Positions 1 through 10,857 are shown, numbered from the stretch's first letter. The stretch: 64,000 bases of DNA from Culex pipiens pallens (GCF_016801865.2 NC_068939.1:61634269-61698268), one strand, 5' to 3'. Program-made: numbers and translations. The notes: a model not told the origin generated them from the letters alone.

Positions 1-1480
1 ACTTCAAAAATAATCTGATAGTCTAAGATGAAAGTTGGGATTGGGATACTTTAACATTTTATTTGGTAATGTTAAGGGCAAGAACAGGTCGTGTTTAACT
101 AATTTGAGGTCGCTGCAATTAAATCTTCTATCTATATATATAAAAAATTTCGACGGTTTTGTTCGAACGCGCATCAGTTGATAACGGAAAGTCGGATCGG
201 AGCGGTCTTTGCTGCGTTGGGTTCGTATAAGCCCAAGGAAGGTTCTTACGCTAAAGAGTTACAACTTTGGCCACTCTGGAACCGATTCCGGAAGATCTGC
301 AGATTGTATGGGAAAAGTTGCGTAAAATCAAATTTTGATCACAGGAGGCTGAATAAGCAAACAAGCTAAAAACGTCAAGGAGCGAAAAAATGACAAGACG
401 AAGTTTGTCGGGTAAGGCTTGTTTTACATAAAAAATAAATAACAGTTTTTTAAATACACTCAACCCCAGGTGGTTGGTCACTTTTTCCCTACAAGATTGT
501 TTTTTTTTTTTGTAATTCCGCAATAAAAAAATGAATTTGAGGCTCTGTAAGGTTTCATTTCGGGGCGGCCATTAGGCAGCCATTTTTTGTGTTGAATGTT
601 TCAATTTATTATTTCTAAACACTGAATTCACAACCAGAATAGGAAACTGTTAAAAAAAAGCGTAACTAAAAAAAAAAAAAAAAATGGTGACGCCTACCCC
701 AGTACTTATTCAAACATATAAATCTAGAGCAAAGTCCTACAAGTGGAATAATTAAATATTGAGATTATTTAGAGCTTGAAACTTTGTAATGGTTATCTTG
801 CTTGAAAAATAAGGAAAATATAGTGTTTTTCTGTTAACCCTTTAAGTACCACGTGGAATTTTAATATTCAAAAAATCATATCTTGGCTCAAACACAACCA
901 ATTTTCGATATTTTGGGCTTGTTCGCTCAGGATTTTAATACGGAACAAGATGCAATCGGAAAAATCCGGATTACGGTTCCCTGGCCGGAGATATTCCGGA
1001 TTTCTTAGGGCCAGATTGGGGCTACGCTAGCCTGGTCATTTTTCTGATTACAAAAATCATCAAAAAAAGATGCAAACTAGTGAAATACTATGGAATTTTT
1101 CATCTGCAGTCAAACGAAGGCCATTTTATTGATCTAGAACCATGTTGGACACGGGGAACTCGGTCAGTAACCTGGGACAGGTTCCAGGGACCCGTCTGTA
1201 TTTGGCAGATTTTTCAATCCCAAATAATCTAAAAAATCTGTACATACAGATTTTTTAAATGATTTTTTTTGAAAATTTCAACAATTTAGTGATTGAATTA
1301 TACTTAAATATAATTAAAAAGCCTAAAACTTCTGTTAAAATTTTTAAAATGGTTTCCATGGCTCCGAATTCGAAATGATCCAGATAAAATACAGATTTAT
1401 TTTTAAGAAAATACAGATCTGTCATAAATAATCTGGCATCGTTGCTTACGGGTCACTGCCTCACCCATCATGCTAACCTC
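1..1480. other. AT-rich non-coding DNA, no gene recognised
   Basis: Homopolymer-rich sequence with only very short open frames and no splice-framed homology that I recognise. A motif at about 965-980 (TCCGGATTACGGTTCC) recurs at 7563-7578, so part of this stretch is probably an old dispersed repeat. I see no paired termini that would delimit an element. Confidence 0.5.
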
Positions 1481-1489
1481 TTCAAAAAC

Positions 1490-1660
1490 TCACCTGATAT
1501 TTCGGTCGTAGCCAGTGCCGGCATAGTTCAGCATGATAGGGGCCTCCGAGAAGTTGCAAGACGAGGAAAAATAGCTTCCACTTATGTTCCGCGGTTATAA
1601 TTTCTGGAGGTCCTTCTCTATAACGGAGTAGCAACTAACGCTTATATATGCTAATGCCTG
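1490..1660 (+). repeat. Decayed copy of a SINE 3' region
   Basis: This stretch aligns by eye to the 3' part of the full-length SINE at 50261-50982 (its 50810-50960 part). Shared landmarks are a GTCGTRGCC block, AGCATGATAGGG, a GGAGGTCCT block and TAACGGAGTAGCAACTA. It is the most diverged of three copies in the window and lacks the tRNA-like head, so it is an old 5'-truncated fragment. No target-site duplication could be found. Confidence 0.5.
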
Positions 1661-1934
1661 ATGAAAATGATTATAAACTTGAAGTAATCATTTCTGGAAA
1701 TATATTAAGTTACATTTTCATCAAGTAATTGCAAATAATATTTTTAATTTTTATGCTGAGATTTTCTCACCCAAGTTAAACCAAACCAAATTTGTTAAAA
1801 ATGCAAAACTTCAAAACTTCACAAAGCATTTTCAGTGAAGCATTCAAAATCAAGTAATCATCATACCCAAATTTGAGTACCTTCAAACTAATCCAACTCT
1901 GCATCGTTTCCAGTAACGCCTGCGCTCACTTTCC
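1661..1934. other. AT-rich spacer, nothing recognised
   Basis: Low-complexity AT-rich sequence directly left of the TIR element that starts at 1937. No coding or RNA feature is visible. Confidence 0.4.
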
Positions 1935-1936
1935 TA

Positions 1937-2055
1937 CACGCTAACCGGGCGATCTCAATTTTGAGATGAACGTCGCAAACCGGCTAAAAGTGAAACCACT
2001 CAACTTTGAGATGCGCAACTTCATCTCAACGTTGAGATGGTGAGTGTGATCTCAA
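1937..2055. repeat. Left terminal and subterminal repeats of the TIR element
   Basis: After CACGCTAACC come four palindromic motifs: ATCTCAATTTTGAGAT, ACTCAACTTTGAGATG, ATCTCAACGTTGAGAT and GATCTCAATTTTGCGATG. The matching set lies inverted at 7060-7217. Confidence 0.65.
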
Positions 2056-3629
2056 TTTTGCGATGGCTTGGGTACCGGAAAAATCGCCGGGAATGCAGAA
2101 AATCGGTTCCGGAAGGGTAGTTTCGGTCAAAATAAAGTAAAATAAATGAAACTAAGATAAATTTATAAATTTTCTTTATTTTTACATTAATCTACTGATT
2201 TTTTGTTTATTATAAAACTTATATTATTCGCAATACCGACGGATGAGGTCGAAAAAACTTCAGCGCTTTTTCCGTCGTTCCGACGGAGATAATCAGAATG
2301 GTCGACGGTGGAATCCTCAAGAGGAATTGAAAGAAGCACTTATTACCCTGACCCAGATCCAGTAGGCCGCCACGGGAAGGTAATCTCACGCTGATCGCAG
2401 CAACCTCCCATCAACCGTCGTCATCGCTCAGTCGCAAAGGAACCACTTTAGCAACATCGGAATTTCCTTCTGCATCTGGGGCGCCGGGTCGCAAGGGCTT
2501 ACGATGCGGAGCTGGAAAAAATATCATGTTCGTCATTTTAACGAATTGTCCATAACTAAATTGTAATAAACTCACTCTGCCCCTTGTGATCTGGAGGACG
2601 GCCAGGGCGATTCGTCCAGATTCCGCTGTGTACGAATCTCCGTCAATGTGCGTTTTCCCATGCGTGTACGGAGTATAATGGACGGGTCGGCAAATTGGTC
2701 ATTGGGCTTCGGGTTCAGCGGAACTTCAATCTGCCACTCGGTGAGCGGTGAAGCCGAAGCCGAATTCCTGTTGAAGTCGGAATAGTTTTGGGAACAAACT
2801 TCGCCCATAATTTGCGAGTGAGATGAAGCGGATCGATTTGACCAAGGCTAGCCTACCGGCAAATTGTTGTCCTCGGAATAGGTCTACCGGTCCCCGCAAA
2901 CTTTTAAACATGGTGTGGACGACCTGGTCACTGCGTTAGGATTTGCGTGAGTCGATCTCTCAACGGGAAATTCTGCGCCGTCAGCGGAGGAGAAGGTGCG
3001 GCCACCACCGGAATCGATATGCTGGTTCTAGCGTGCGTCACCATTGAAAATTTGGGTTGTCACCGGTGAACCTCACCGCTACCAGAAGTAGACTGCTTGA
3101 CGACGGAACGCTCCTTCGGTGGTTTGACCATCGTGTCCGGTTTGTACTTCTTATCAGTTGTGGCCTTAACGAAAACTAACGCCTCCTCTCCGTCTGTGCT
3201 GCTGTCTGCTCCCAAACGGGACGCAGTCGCCGTTTCGTTAAAGTCCACGTTGTCCCGAATCTTTCCGCGTCCCACCCTATTTCGATTGCGCTTCTTCTGG
3301 CTGGCACACCGTTCAATCGGAGGACGATCCGGGTTGGCCGCTCATACTCGGTAGGTCCAACAGCTTCGCAATTTTGATGAGCTTCTGTAGCGTCACGTGG
3401 TCCTTCGTGAGCCGATCCTTTTCGAGCCGAAGTCGGCGCATCTCAGACTTGTCGTTGGAGAACTTCTCGAGAAATTCGTCCACGTCGTCGTCGTTTTCTG
3501 GCAGCTTTTCGATGAGCTGACGGCGCTGCAGGCGCGCCCCAATATCCTCCAGCTTTTCCAGCAACTCTGACTCTTTCCGGATGAGATCTTCGTAGGTGTG
3601 TTTTTCGGCGACGCTCTGGTTTGCTTCAT

Positions 3630-5485
3630 GAGCATGAGCATGAGAGACCACCCATGGTTGTCCTTCTCCGTTGCTGAACAGGACCGTAATATCCTATCAA
3701 TACAACTGACCATACGCTTAAACGATCTAATGGTGTTTCCCTTATCAACAGCATGTATGAATGCGCTGAAAAGATAAAACATCAAGATCATTAAAACTAG
3801 ATCTGGAGCAAATAGGTAACAGTCGTTGGCCACCAACGGCGCCCGCCATGTCAGTTTGTAGATCTCGGGGGATTGGGACGGGAATGTTAGTTAGCACAGG
3901 TTGCTACAAAGGGTGGGTTCTATACGATATCCACACCCCCACGTGTGCCGGAAAACTACTTCTACTTGGGATTTTGTTAGTGGGAAAGGGTAATGGCCAG
4001 GATTCATCATAAAGGATGATGATGCGACCCAATAATCAATAAATTTTGTTTAATGATGTGATGTATTATGCATTCTCAAGGCAAACAGTCGAAGGATGCG
4101 GATGAGATTATTCCCGATTATTTGGTGTTGAGTTTAGCATAAATGATTCAATCTTAGACAGCCGGCTGTGGAAAGATAAAACCAAATAAAATGCGAAAAC
4201 GCGAAACCGCTCGGACCGAAAAACACCCACAATCGGGGGGAAAAAAGACGGAAACGGCAACGAAAATCCGGCTTGCTGACCGCGACGCGAACCGTTCAAA
4301 TTCTCCAAAGCAACTGTCAAACATCCCGAAATCACCCGGGTCGAAATACACACACAATCGGGGGGGAAACAGAGACGGAAACGGCAACGAAAATCCGGCT
4401 TGTTTACCGCGACGCGAACCGTTCAAATTCTCCAAAGCAACTGTCAAACATCCCGAAATCACCCGGGTCGAAATACACACACAATCGGGGGGGAAACAAA
4501 GACGGAAACGGCAACGAAAATCCGGCTTGTTTACCGCGACGCGAACCGTTCAAATTCTCCAAAGCAACTGTCAAACATCCCGAAATCACCCGGGTCGACA
4601 TACACACACAATCGGGGGGGAAACAGAGACGGAAACGGCAACGAAAATCCGGCTTGTTTACCGCGACGCGAACCGTTCAAATTCTCCAAAGCAACTGTCA
4701 AACATCCCGAAATCACCCGGGTCGAAATACACACACAATCGGGGGGAAACAAAGACGGAAACGGCATCGAAAATCCGGCTTGTTTACCGCGACGCGAACC
4801 GTTCAAATTCTCCAAAGCAACTGTCAAACATCCCGAAATCACCCGGGTCGAAATACACACACAATCGGGGGGGAAACAAAGACGGAAACGGCAACGAAAA
4901 TCCGGCTTGTTTACCGCGACGCGAACCGTTCAAATTCTCCAAAGCAACTGTCAAACATCCCGAAATCACCCGGGTCGAAATACACACACAATCGGGGGGG
5001 AAACAAAGACGGAAACGGCAACGAAAATCCGGCTTGTTTACCGCGACGCGAACCGTTCAAATTCTCCAAAGCAACTGTCAAACATCCCGAAATCACCCGG
5101 GTCGAAATACACACACAATCGGGGGGGAAACAAAGACGGAAACGGCAACGAAAATCCGGCTTGTTTACCGCGACGCGAACCGTTCAAATTCTCCAAAGCA
5201 ACTGTCAAACATCCCGAAATCACCCGGGTCGAAATACACACACAATCGGGGGGGAAACAAAGACGGAAACGGCATCGAAAATCCGGCTTGTTTACCGCGA
5301 CGCGAACCGTTCAAATTCTCCAAAGCAACTGTCAAACATCCCGAAATCACCCGGGTCGAAATACACACACAATCGGGGGGGAAACAAAGACGGAAACGGC
5401 AACGAAAATCCGGCTTGTTTACCGCGACGCGAACCGTTCAAATTCTCCAAAGCAACTGTCAAACATCCCGAAATCACCCGGGTCC
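3630..5485 (-). mobile_element. Non-autonomous retroposon with 27-bp target-site duplication
   Basis: The sequence TTTCGGCGACGCTCTGGTTT and the next seven bases (27 bp in all) occur at both 3603-3629 and 5486-5512, exactly bracketing this insert. On the minus strand the element starts GGACCCGGGTGATTT, runs through about ten copies of a 127-bp unit, then about 570 bp of non-repetitive, non-coding sequence, and ends in CATGCTCATGCTCATG, a short tandem tail next to the 3' duplication. Long duplications plus a simple-repeat tail are the marks of target-primed reverse transcription. No reverse transcriptase or gag is present, so it looks like an internally deleted non-LTR element that kept a 5' promoter-like repeat array and a 3' UTR. 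The parent clade is unknown; an I/Loner-type LINE is possible. Confidence 0.7.
4199..5485. repeat. 127-bp tandem repeat array, about 10 units
   Basis: The anchor CGAAAATCCGGC recurs at 4261, 4388, 4515, 4642, 4768, 4895, 5022, 5149, 5276 and 5403, giving a 127-bp period with one 126-bp step caused by a lost G. Units are nearly identical, differing at single sites such as CAACG/CATCG and CAGAG/CAAAG. The first unit (4199-4260) is degenerate. Because 127 is not a multiple of 3 and the unit lacks stops in all three forward frames, spurious reading frames of 445-551 codons run through it. The array ends exactly at the retroposon boundary, so it is probably the element's 5' UTR promoter array rather than a genomic satellite. 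Confidence 0.9.
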
Positions 5486-5599
5486 TTTCGGCGACGCTCT
5501 GGTTTGCTTCATCTGGCAAAGTCGCTCGACGTGCCCGGTTCGTTCCAGGTAATCATCGTCGTCGTCCGAATCGGACGTTTTCTTGTGCCGTTGCCCGTT

Positions 5600-5658
5600 C
5601 TGAAAAGTAAAGAAAGGTCAACAAAAGATGCTCAACTTCGCCTCGTCGATCACTTTAC
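5600..5658 (-). other. 59-bp intron retained in the kanadaptin pseudogene
   Basis: On the minus strand the exon ends CAATTCAAG and is followed by GTAAAGTG. The intron ends CTTTACTTTTCAG before AACGGGC. The GT-AG ends, the pyrimidine-rich 3' end and the length are normal for a mosquito intron, and the flanking peptide matches kanadaptin on both sides. Confidence 0.6.
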
Positions 5659-6022
5659 CTTGAATTGCTTCAACAGGCCGTATCGATCCGGAATCCGACA
5701 AGCTTCCAACGCGCACTGCTTCCTTCTTCTTGCCCAACGGGCCGTCCGAAATCGTCGCCAACGGGCAGCTCAATCCGACAAATGTAAGACCCCGCCGAAA
5801 GTTCCTCCAATCCAGTTCGTGGCTTTCCCGCTCAAAGTAACTCCGCAGCATCTTCTTCGGGTCTTCAGGAAACAGTTAATCGTTGTTGGACATGGCGTAG
5901 GGTTTGTGCGGCAAATCCATTTCCTCATTCATACCCTCGCCTTTTCCCCAGCTGGCTTCCTCCTCCTCCTCCTCCTCCTTGAGTTGCTCGAACCGACATC
6001 CGTCGGACCTACTTCCCGGCCC

Positions 6023-7059
6023 ATCTTTTCCTTATTTAAAACCTTTTGTCCTTGAACCTTGGCCGCCCTCTTTACTCACACTTCAGCTTGGGTGTTCCTC
6101 CTTTCGCTCTCGAATTATGTTCCGACACCGCGAATAAAGCGGGAACGATTTTCAGCTGATTGGCCTCGGGCAGTGGCGCTTCCCATCCCGGAAGAAACTT
6201 CGCTATGTTGGTCCGGATTGTACTCCTGTTCGGCACGCGCTGAATCGTCGCGCTCGGCAGCATCCGGTTTACGCGTCGTCTCCGTTCGCCACAGGAACAG
6301 TTGAAACTCCTACGACAAGATAAACTGCTTCTTGATCCGGTTCTTCCACCTTAAAGTGTCCCTGATAAAAAAATAAAAAGGGTATCGATTAGAAAACATA
6401 ACCTTGCTTTTGGAAGTCGAGTTCTCGTTCTCAGAGAAGGTTGGAGGGGACCGACCATTTCAAGGAACCATTCCACCTTCCGTTGCACATCCGCTGACAA
6501 CGTTCCGTCGAGTGACTTTATGGTCGCTTTTGGTTATTCTTTTGGAAACCGCTTCCCAACTGAACAAAACCAAATTGTCCCAGGAAAATATCGGAACCGG
6601 AAGAGAACTGCCGGGTAGGAAACAGTGAAAAAAAGCTGAAAGTATTCCGGTAGATCTAAATAAACAACATAATAAACATCTCCCTGGCTGATTCGACCGA
6701 TGGAGCCTCTTTTGCCGTTTCTTAGCTTGCCGTTCCAGTTCCAACAATGGTTTTCTTCCAAATCCGGTTCCTGCCGGAGGAAACTATCGGAAAAAAAATC
6801 AGATTGAATCCTCTGCTCTTCGACGTTTTTCGACACAAACAACTGTCAAGAAATATTCCTGCGGACGGTGGACAAAAAAGCAACCACCACGAAAGATTCC
6901 TTGTCCACCGTTGCCACCACATCCCTGGTTCTCTTCCCGATCTTATCTTCTCCGGGGACGCCTTGTATTACCTGCTCGTTTGCGTCGCACTCCGCTACTG
7001 TTTCTTTTCGATTTTCGCTAAGTCCAAAATATTGAATATACGGCTAAGTCCAGAATGTA
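6023..7059. other. Interior of the TIR element upstream of the pseudogene
   Basis: This stretch lies 5' of the recognisable kanadaptin segments on the minus strand and could hold the decayed FHA-domain exons. Minus-strand frames are short and interrupted, and I could not align them to the FHA domain. No transposase was recognised. Confidence 0.4.
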
Positions 7060-7217
7060 AAAAATACGGCTAAGTGTGATCGCAAAAATGAGTTGGCATT
7101 CTCCAACTCAAATTTGAGAATGTAAACAAAACAAACTGATCTCAAAAATTGAGTTGACAGCATCGAACTCGTTTTTGCGACATTCTTCTCAATTATTGCG
7201 ATCCCCTGGTTAGCGTG
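7060..7217. repeat. Right terminal and subterminal repeats of the TIR element
   Basis: Palindromic motifs ACTCAAATTTGAGAATG, GATCTCAAAAATTGAGTTG and TTCTCAATTATTGCGATC precede the inverted end GGTTAGCGTG|TA. They mirror the left end at 1937-2055. Confidence 0.65.
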
Positions 7218-7379
7218 TACCCCTCACCAACTCGTAACGCCAATCTGTCACCTTGCGCAAAAAATGTCAATATTTTCCTCCCTCTCCCAGCGGTTCTCTT
7301 CTTGTGTTTTGAACCACCGCACCAAAGAGGAGACAGGAGGACGAGAAGCGTTCCGTTCCGTTGTCAGGGTTCGCCTTCG

Positions 7380-8480
7380 TCAGTCAGTTTCGAGTTGCCG
7401 TCCGTCGTGCCCCCTTCGTTTTCGTCGTCGGTGCTGGCCGCGCTGTCAGGTTTTTCTGTGGTGCGTTTTTTTGTGTCCAATTAAGCTCGGCTGAACTTGG
7501 AAAATTGTGAACCCTTCGGTGAAGTTTGTTGTGCTGTGTAAAACTATATTGAGGAATCGATTCCGGATTACGGTTCCAGCTGGTGATTAACAGGAGACGG
7601 AAAAAGGGAAATCTGCATGTTTTTGGAAGAAGGGGCATTGTGCAATTTGGGTCTTGATTGGAGTAATTTTTCGTCTGGCTGCTGCGTACAAAGTTAAGGC
7701 GAAAAAAGCTGGTTCTCGATTCCGACAGGAAGGAGTAGGAGGAACCGGGTTTGGCTCCACCAGCGTTGGAGAAGTTTTGCAACGGTGATTCATGGTTTTG
7801 AAGGAGAAAAACTTGCTTTTTGGTGATTGGATAAGGAAAATCTGGTAAACTTTTCGTGTATGAAAAGATTTGCGTGCAAAAACAAAATTCGATTCTGCAC
7901 AAGTCTGATGTCACTGTTAAATTAAACCCTCCGAAGGAAGAGAAAATCGTGAAATCATCCCGCAGCCGCTGGCCAGAGTGCAATCCCCAACCACACACTG
8001 AAGAAATCGTCCAACGAATCAGCCAAAAGGTTCAATTATTATTGTTTCATTGATTCCTGTGGCCGCCGTGTGGCGCTCCGCGTGACCTCCGGCTAAAGTC
8101 GTGGCCACCTCCGCCCATCCTTCCCCCGGAAAGTCTGCACTTATTGGTGAAGGAGGAAATCGAAGAAAATCGCTTCTGCAAGAATCGTGAATCGTCGTCC
8201 AGGGGTTTGGTGTGCAGGAAGATTCTCATTTCCCCCGGTGGGAGGGAAAGGTGTTATTAAAGCTGTGCCAAACGCGGCGGTGAAGAGGGGGTGGCAAAAT
8301 TGCAATACTACACTCTTGTGTGAGCCGTTCGTTGCGGATTGCACCAAACGGCAGAAGAGTCTGAAGCAGAGAAAACATAAAAAAAAGCAAGGGGATCTGA
8401 CCAACTAAGGGATTGGTAGTGGCCGAAGGCAGAAGGAGAATCGAGAATAGTTGTAGGAGGCATTCGACTAAGGGAAAGAG
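7380..8480 (+). other. Candidate 5' non-coding exon / promoter (Wdr47?)
   Basis: Just outside the TIR element the sequence becomes GC-richer and free of recognisable repeats. At 7380-7388 it reads TCAGTCAGT, two overlapping copies of the arthropod initiator TCAGT. At 8481 it reads AAAGAG|GTGAGTCGG, a strong splice donor. No long open frame is present. Wdr47 at 58250 needs an upstream non-coding exon, because its UTR begins at a splice acceptor; this is the best candidate I can see on the + strand, and it would imply an intron of about 49.7 kb. The link is inference: other islands (for example 49560-49870) could serve instead, and the stretch might be unrelated. Confidence 0.3.
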
Positions 8481-9669
8481 GTGAGTCGGCGGCGTTGAAA
8501 TGCTGCAAGTTTTGCCCCAGGGAATGGAACGTCAGCGAAGAGGGGGGATCAGAGTATCGGGCTCGTTTCTTTTTATTTCTTGTTTTTTTTTTGTTTGCCG
8601 AGTTTTGTCGGAATCGAGACTGGAATGGAAGAGAAAAGATGCAAATTAGTCAATCGTCTAGCCGTGTTTAGCGTATCTAGTTCATCCAGATTTAATTTGG
8701 GAGCAATAAATCACGGCAACGGTGAAAAGGCTCGAATTAGATGCCATAATGACATAAACAAATTTAAAATGTCGTTAAATTTACGGTTTACATAAGCTTA
8801 TTCCCAAAAACAAAGTTACTCAATATTTATAAGTTTCAAAGCTTTTCAAAAACAGGAATTCAATTCCAGCAACATCGTCAACAATTACTCTAATCGTCCA
8901 ATGTTCTTAAAGTTGCATTCAAGAATCCCGGAGTCAGCGACCGAGTCGAAGTTTGAAAAAGTCGCAAAATCTTCAGAAGCTTTGGAGTCGCTTCAGAATA
9001 TACTTGTCTCCGCAGCCCTGGTTATACTTTCCCAACAAATTTGTACATGCATTTGAACATGCAATTTTCTGCCAAAATTTCACTCTTACAAATCTGGAGA
9101 AACTGGACGCATACGCACATTGAAAGGGCTGTAACTTTTGACCCTCAGGTCAAAATTGTTTTTTTTAACGAAAATGTTTGTTTTTAAAGCTCTTAAAGGG
9201 CCCGAACTTCACTTTTCTCTGAATCTCAACGTTAAAAACTGTTTTTTGAAGGTTTGCTCAGATGCTTTCCTAAAACAAACATTTAAAAAATAGTTCAAGT
9301 CGCAAACATAATTTTCTGTATCCATATTGACCCAGAAAGTCGCCCATTTTCATTGGTAACACATTAAAGTATAAAACGTGAAATTATTTGCCAAGATTTT
9401 TTACAGTTCCAGTTAAATCAATACCATCGTCTCGTGGAAATCTCCTTTCTGAACAAATTTGCACTTTGAATAAATATTTTTTCTCACTTTGGCGTCAAGA
9501 TACAGCCATTTTTGCAAAATAAAAATATGTTGCGAAATCCGGGTGAGCCCGAAAGTTTCCGCAACATCGCAATTTTTGGGACAATATAATGGACGTATTT
9601 TTTTTGTAAGTTGTCCTCATCAGTACACACAACTCTGCTGAAAACACCTAATAGATCAAGAAATCTCCT
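8481..9669. other. AT-rich non-coding DNA
   Basis: After about 8560 the sequence reverts to AT-rich, homopolymer-rich DNA typical of old intronic repeats. No gene, paired termini or RNA was recognised. Confidence 0.4.
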
Positions 9670-9885
9670 CAAAAAAAAACTTTATTTTTTTTTTCGCTGA
9701 AATTCAGTAAAGTTTTAATTACATTTGTCACTGTGACAAATAGTTTACTCAAATTTCAGTAAAATGGTTGTCAAAACAACTGAAATTTCAGCAAAAGAAA
9801 CGTCAAATCATTTTGCTGAAAATTGAGTTTTTTTTGTGTCAGTTTGACAGATCATTTGCTGAAGATTCAGCAATCGTTGCTGGTA

Positions 9886-10298
9886 CAGTCGACTCTCTGG
9901 CTGTCGATCTTCTCGATATCAATATTGCTTCATGTACCGATGAATTCTTCAGTCCCTTCAAACTGCATACTTCAATTGTCTTTATTCCTCGATAGTTTGT
10001 TTGAAGGATCTCTTCCTCGACGGTCCCTTGGATTCTATTTGCTTTAAACATCTATTCCGGTTGTCAATAATTTCACTTTCTCATGGCTTGCATAGACATT
10101 TTTCTTTGAGTAACGAAGCTTTGAAGGATGTTTGACATTTCTTTGTTTTCGTTTGCTGGACGTTGCCATGATTCTCTCCCATATCTGGTTAGCAAGAAAA
10201 AACAAATTTCAATCGAGTCTTCATGTTCCATCGTTCTGTAAACTGATGCTTCTCTTCCTCGATGGTCCCTTGGATATTGACAACCAGAGAGTCGACTG
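9886..10298. mobile_element. MITE with 15-bp TIR and TA duplication
   Basis: The left end TA|CAGTCGACTCTCTGG (9884-9900) is matched perfectly by the inverted right end CCAGAGAGTCGACTG|TA (10284-10300). Similarity extends a few bases further (YTGTCRAT). The interior repeats a CTTCCTCGAYGGTCCCTTGG motif (about 10005 and 10253). The TA target and the CAG start fit the Tc1/mariner/pogo superfamily. It has no coding capacity at 413 bp. Confidence 0.75.
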
Positions 10299-10857
10299 TA
10301 TTTTAGATATCAAAATTTGATTTTGGTTGTCTTAAAAAATGTTTCTAGTACTGTTATTTTAATTAACATATTTATACATTTATTTCATCAATCCTCCAAA
10401 CCTAAAAAAACAGGTGGTTAGCATCTGGGTGCTGAATAGTGGTTCGCAAAACGGCCTCAATTTTTAACTGTCAAAGTGGAACCAATTTACTGTTCGCCAA
10501 AAGTAGAGAGTATTGTTATCGACCATTAAAAAAAGGTTTTTTTCTCGCAAGAATGAAAAATGTGTGGCCTTTGAGGATCTGGAGTTGAAGTCAAGAAATC
10601 TTAAGAAAATTGATGGCGAGATGGTCATTTTTTAGAATTATGAATGGAAGTTGTTTATGGAGTCGATGTGGTTGTATCCATCAAGAAGCTGTCTGTATTG
10701 TTTGAAAATCTACTGGATTAGTGAAAACCTTCTCTGTTTGTTGGATCAGCTTCGCTATAATAAGTGATGTTTTTTCGTTGGACCAGGAAGAGCTGCAGGA
10801 TTTCAATATCAGACAGGGAATTTATCTGCAACATCTCAGAATGACACTCTAGCTGCA

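Larger units (their letters stand above)
2572..6022 (-). pseudogene. Kanadaptin (SLC4A1AP)-like pseudogene, intron-containing
   Basis: Read on the minus strand, fragments follow the order of kanadaptin, a nuclear FHA- and dsRBD-type protein. An acidic run and SWGKGEG...LPHKPYAMSNND (about 5877-6020) lead into EDPKKMLRSYFERESHELDW (5807-5866). GKKKEAVR follows in the double-stranded-RNA-binding-like part. After a 59-bp intron comes KTSDSDDDDDYLERTG (5512-5599). TYEDLIRKESELLEKLEDIG and DDVDEFLEKF...LQKLIKIAKLLDLP (3320-3600) correspond to the coiled-coil and LIKI motif of the family. It is dead: there is a TAA at 5876-5878, frameshifts before GKKKEAV, a 2-bp insertion near 3598, and a 1.86-kb retroposon at 3630-5485. 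The FHA domain was not recognised in 6023-7059, and the C-terminal part (2572-3275) is only loosely alignable. The retained intron means the copy arose at DNA level, not by retroposition. Family identification is from memory of the human protein and is fairly sure. Confidence 0.72.
1937..7217. mobile_element. 5.3-kb TIR element carrying a host-gene fragment
   Basis: The left end reads TA|CACGCTAACC and the right end, reverse-complemented, reads TA|CACGCTAACC, so a 10-bp perfect terminal inverted repeat sits inside a TA duplication (1935-1936 and 7218-7219). Similarity continues for about 45 bp inward (GATCTCAAT...GTCGCAAA against GATCGCAAT...GTCGCAAA). Both ends hold several short palindromes of the form TCTCAA-N-TTGAGA, the subterminal pattern expected of transposase-binding sites. 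No transposase is encoded; the interior is a kanadaptin-like pseudogene. This is the architecture of a non-autonomous element that has captured genomic DNA (a Pack-type transposon). The alternative is two solo ends of separate MITEs that happen to face each other, but each end is single and correctly oriented. The superfamily is not assigned; a TA duplication fits Tc1/mariner-like or PIF-like elements. Confidence 0.6.

Noticed and set aside
4191..6055. Long + strand frames of 445-551 codons over the tandem array
   Set aside because: They occur in all three frames at once through a 127-bp repeat without stops, and continue antisense through the kanadaptin pseudogene. There is no independent coding signal.
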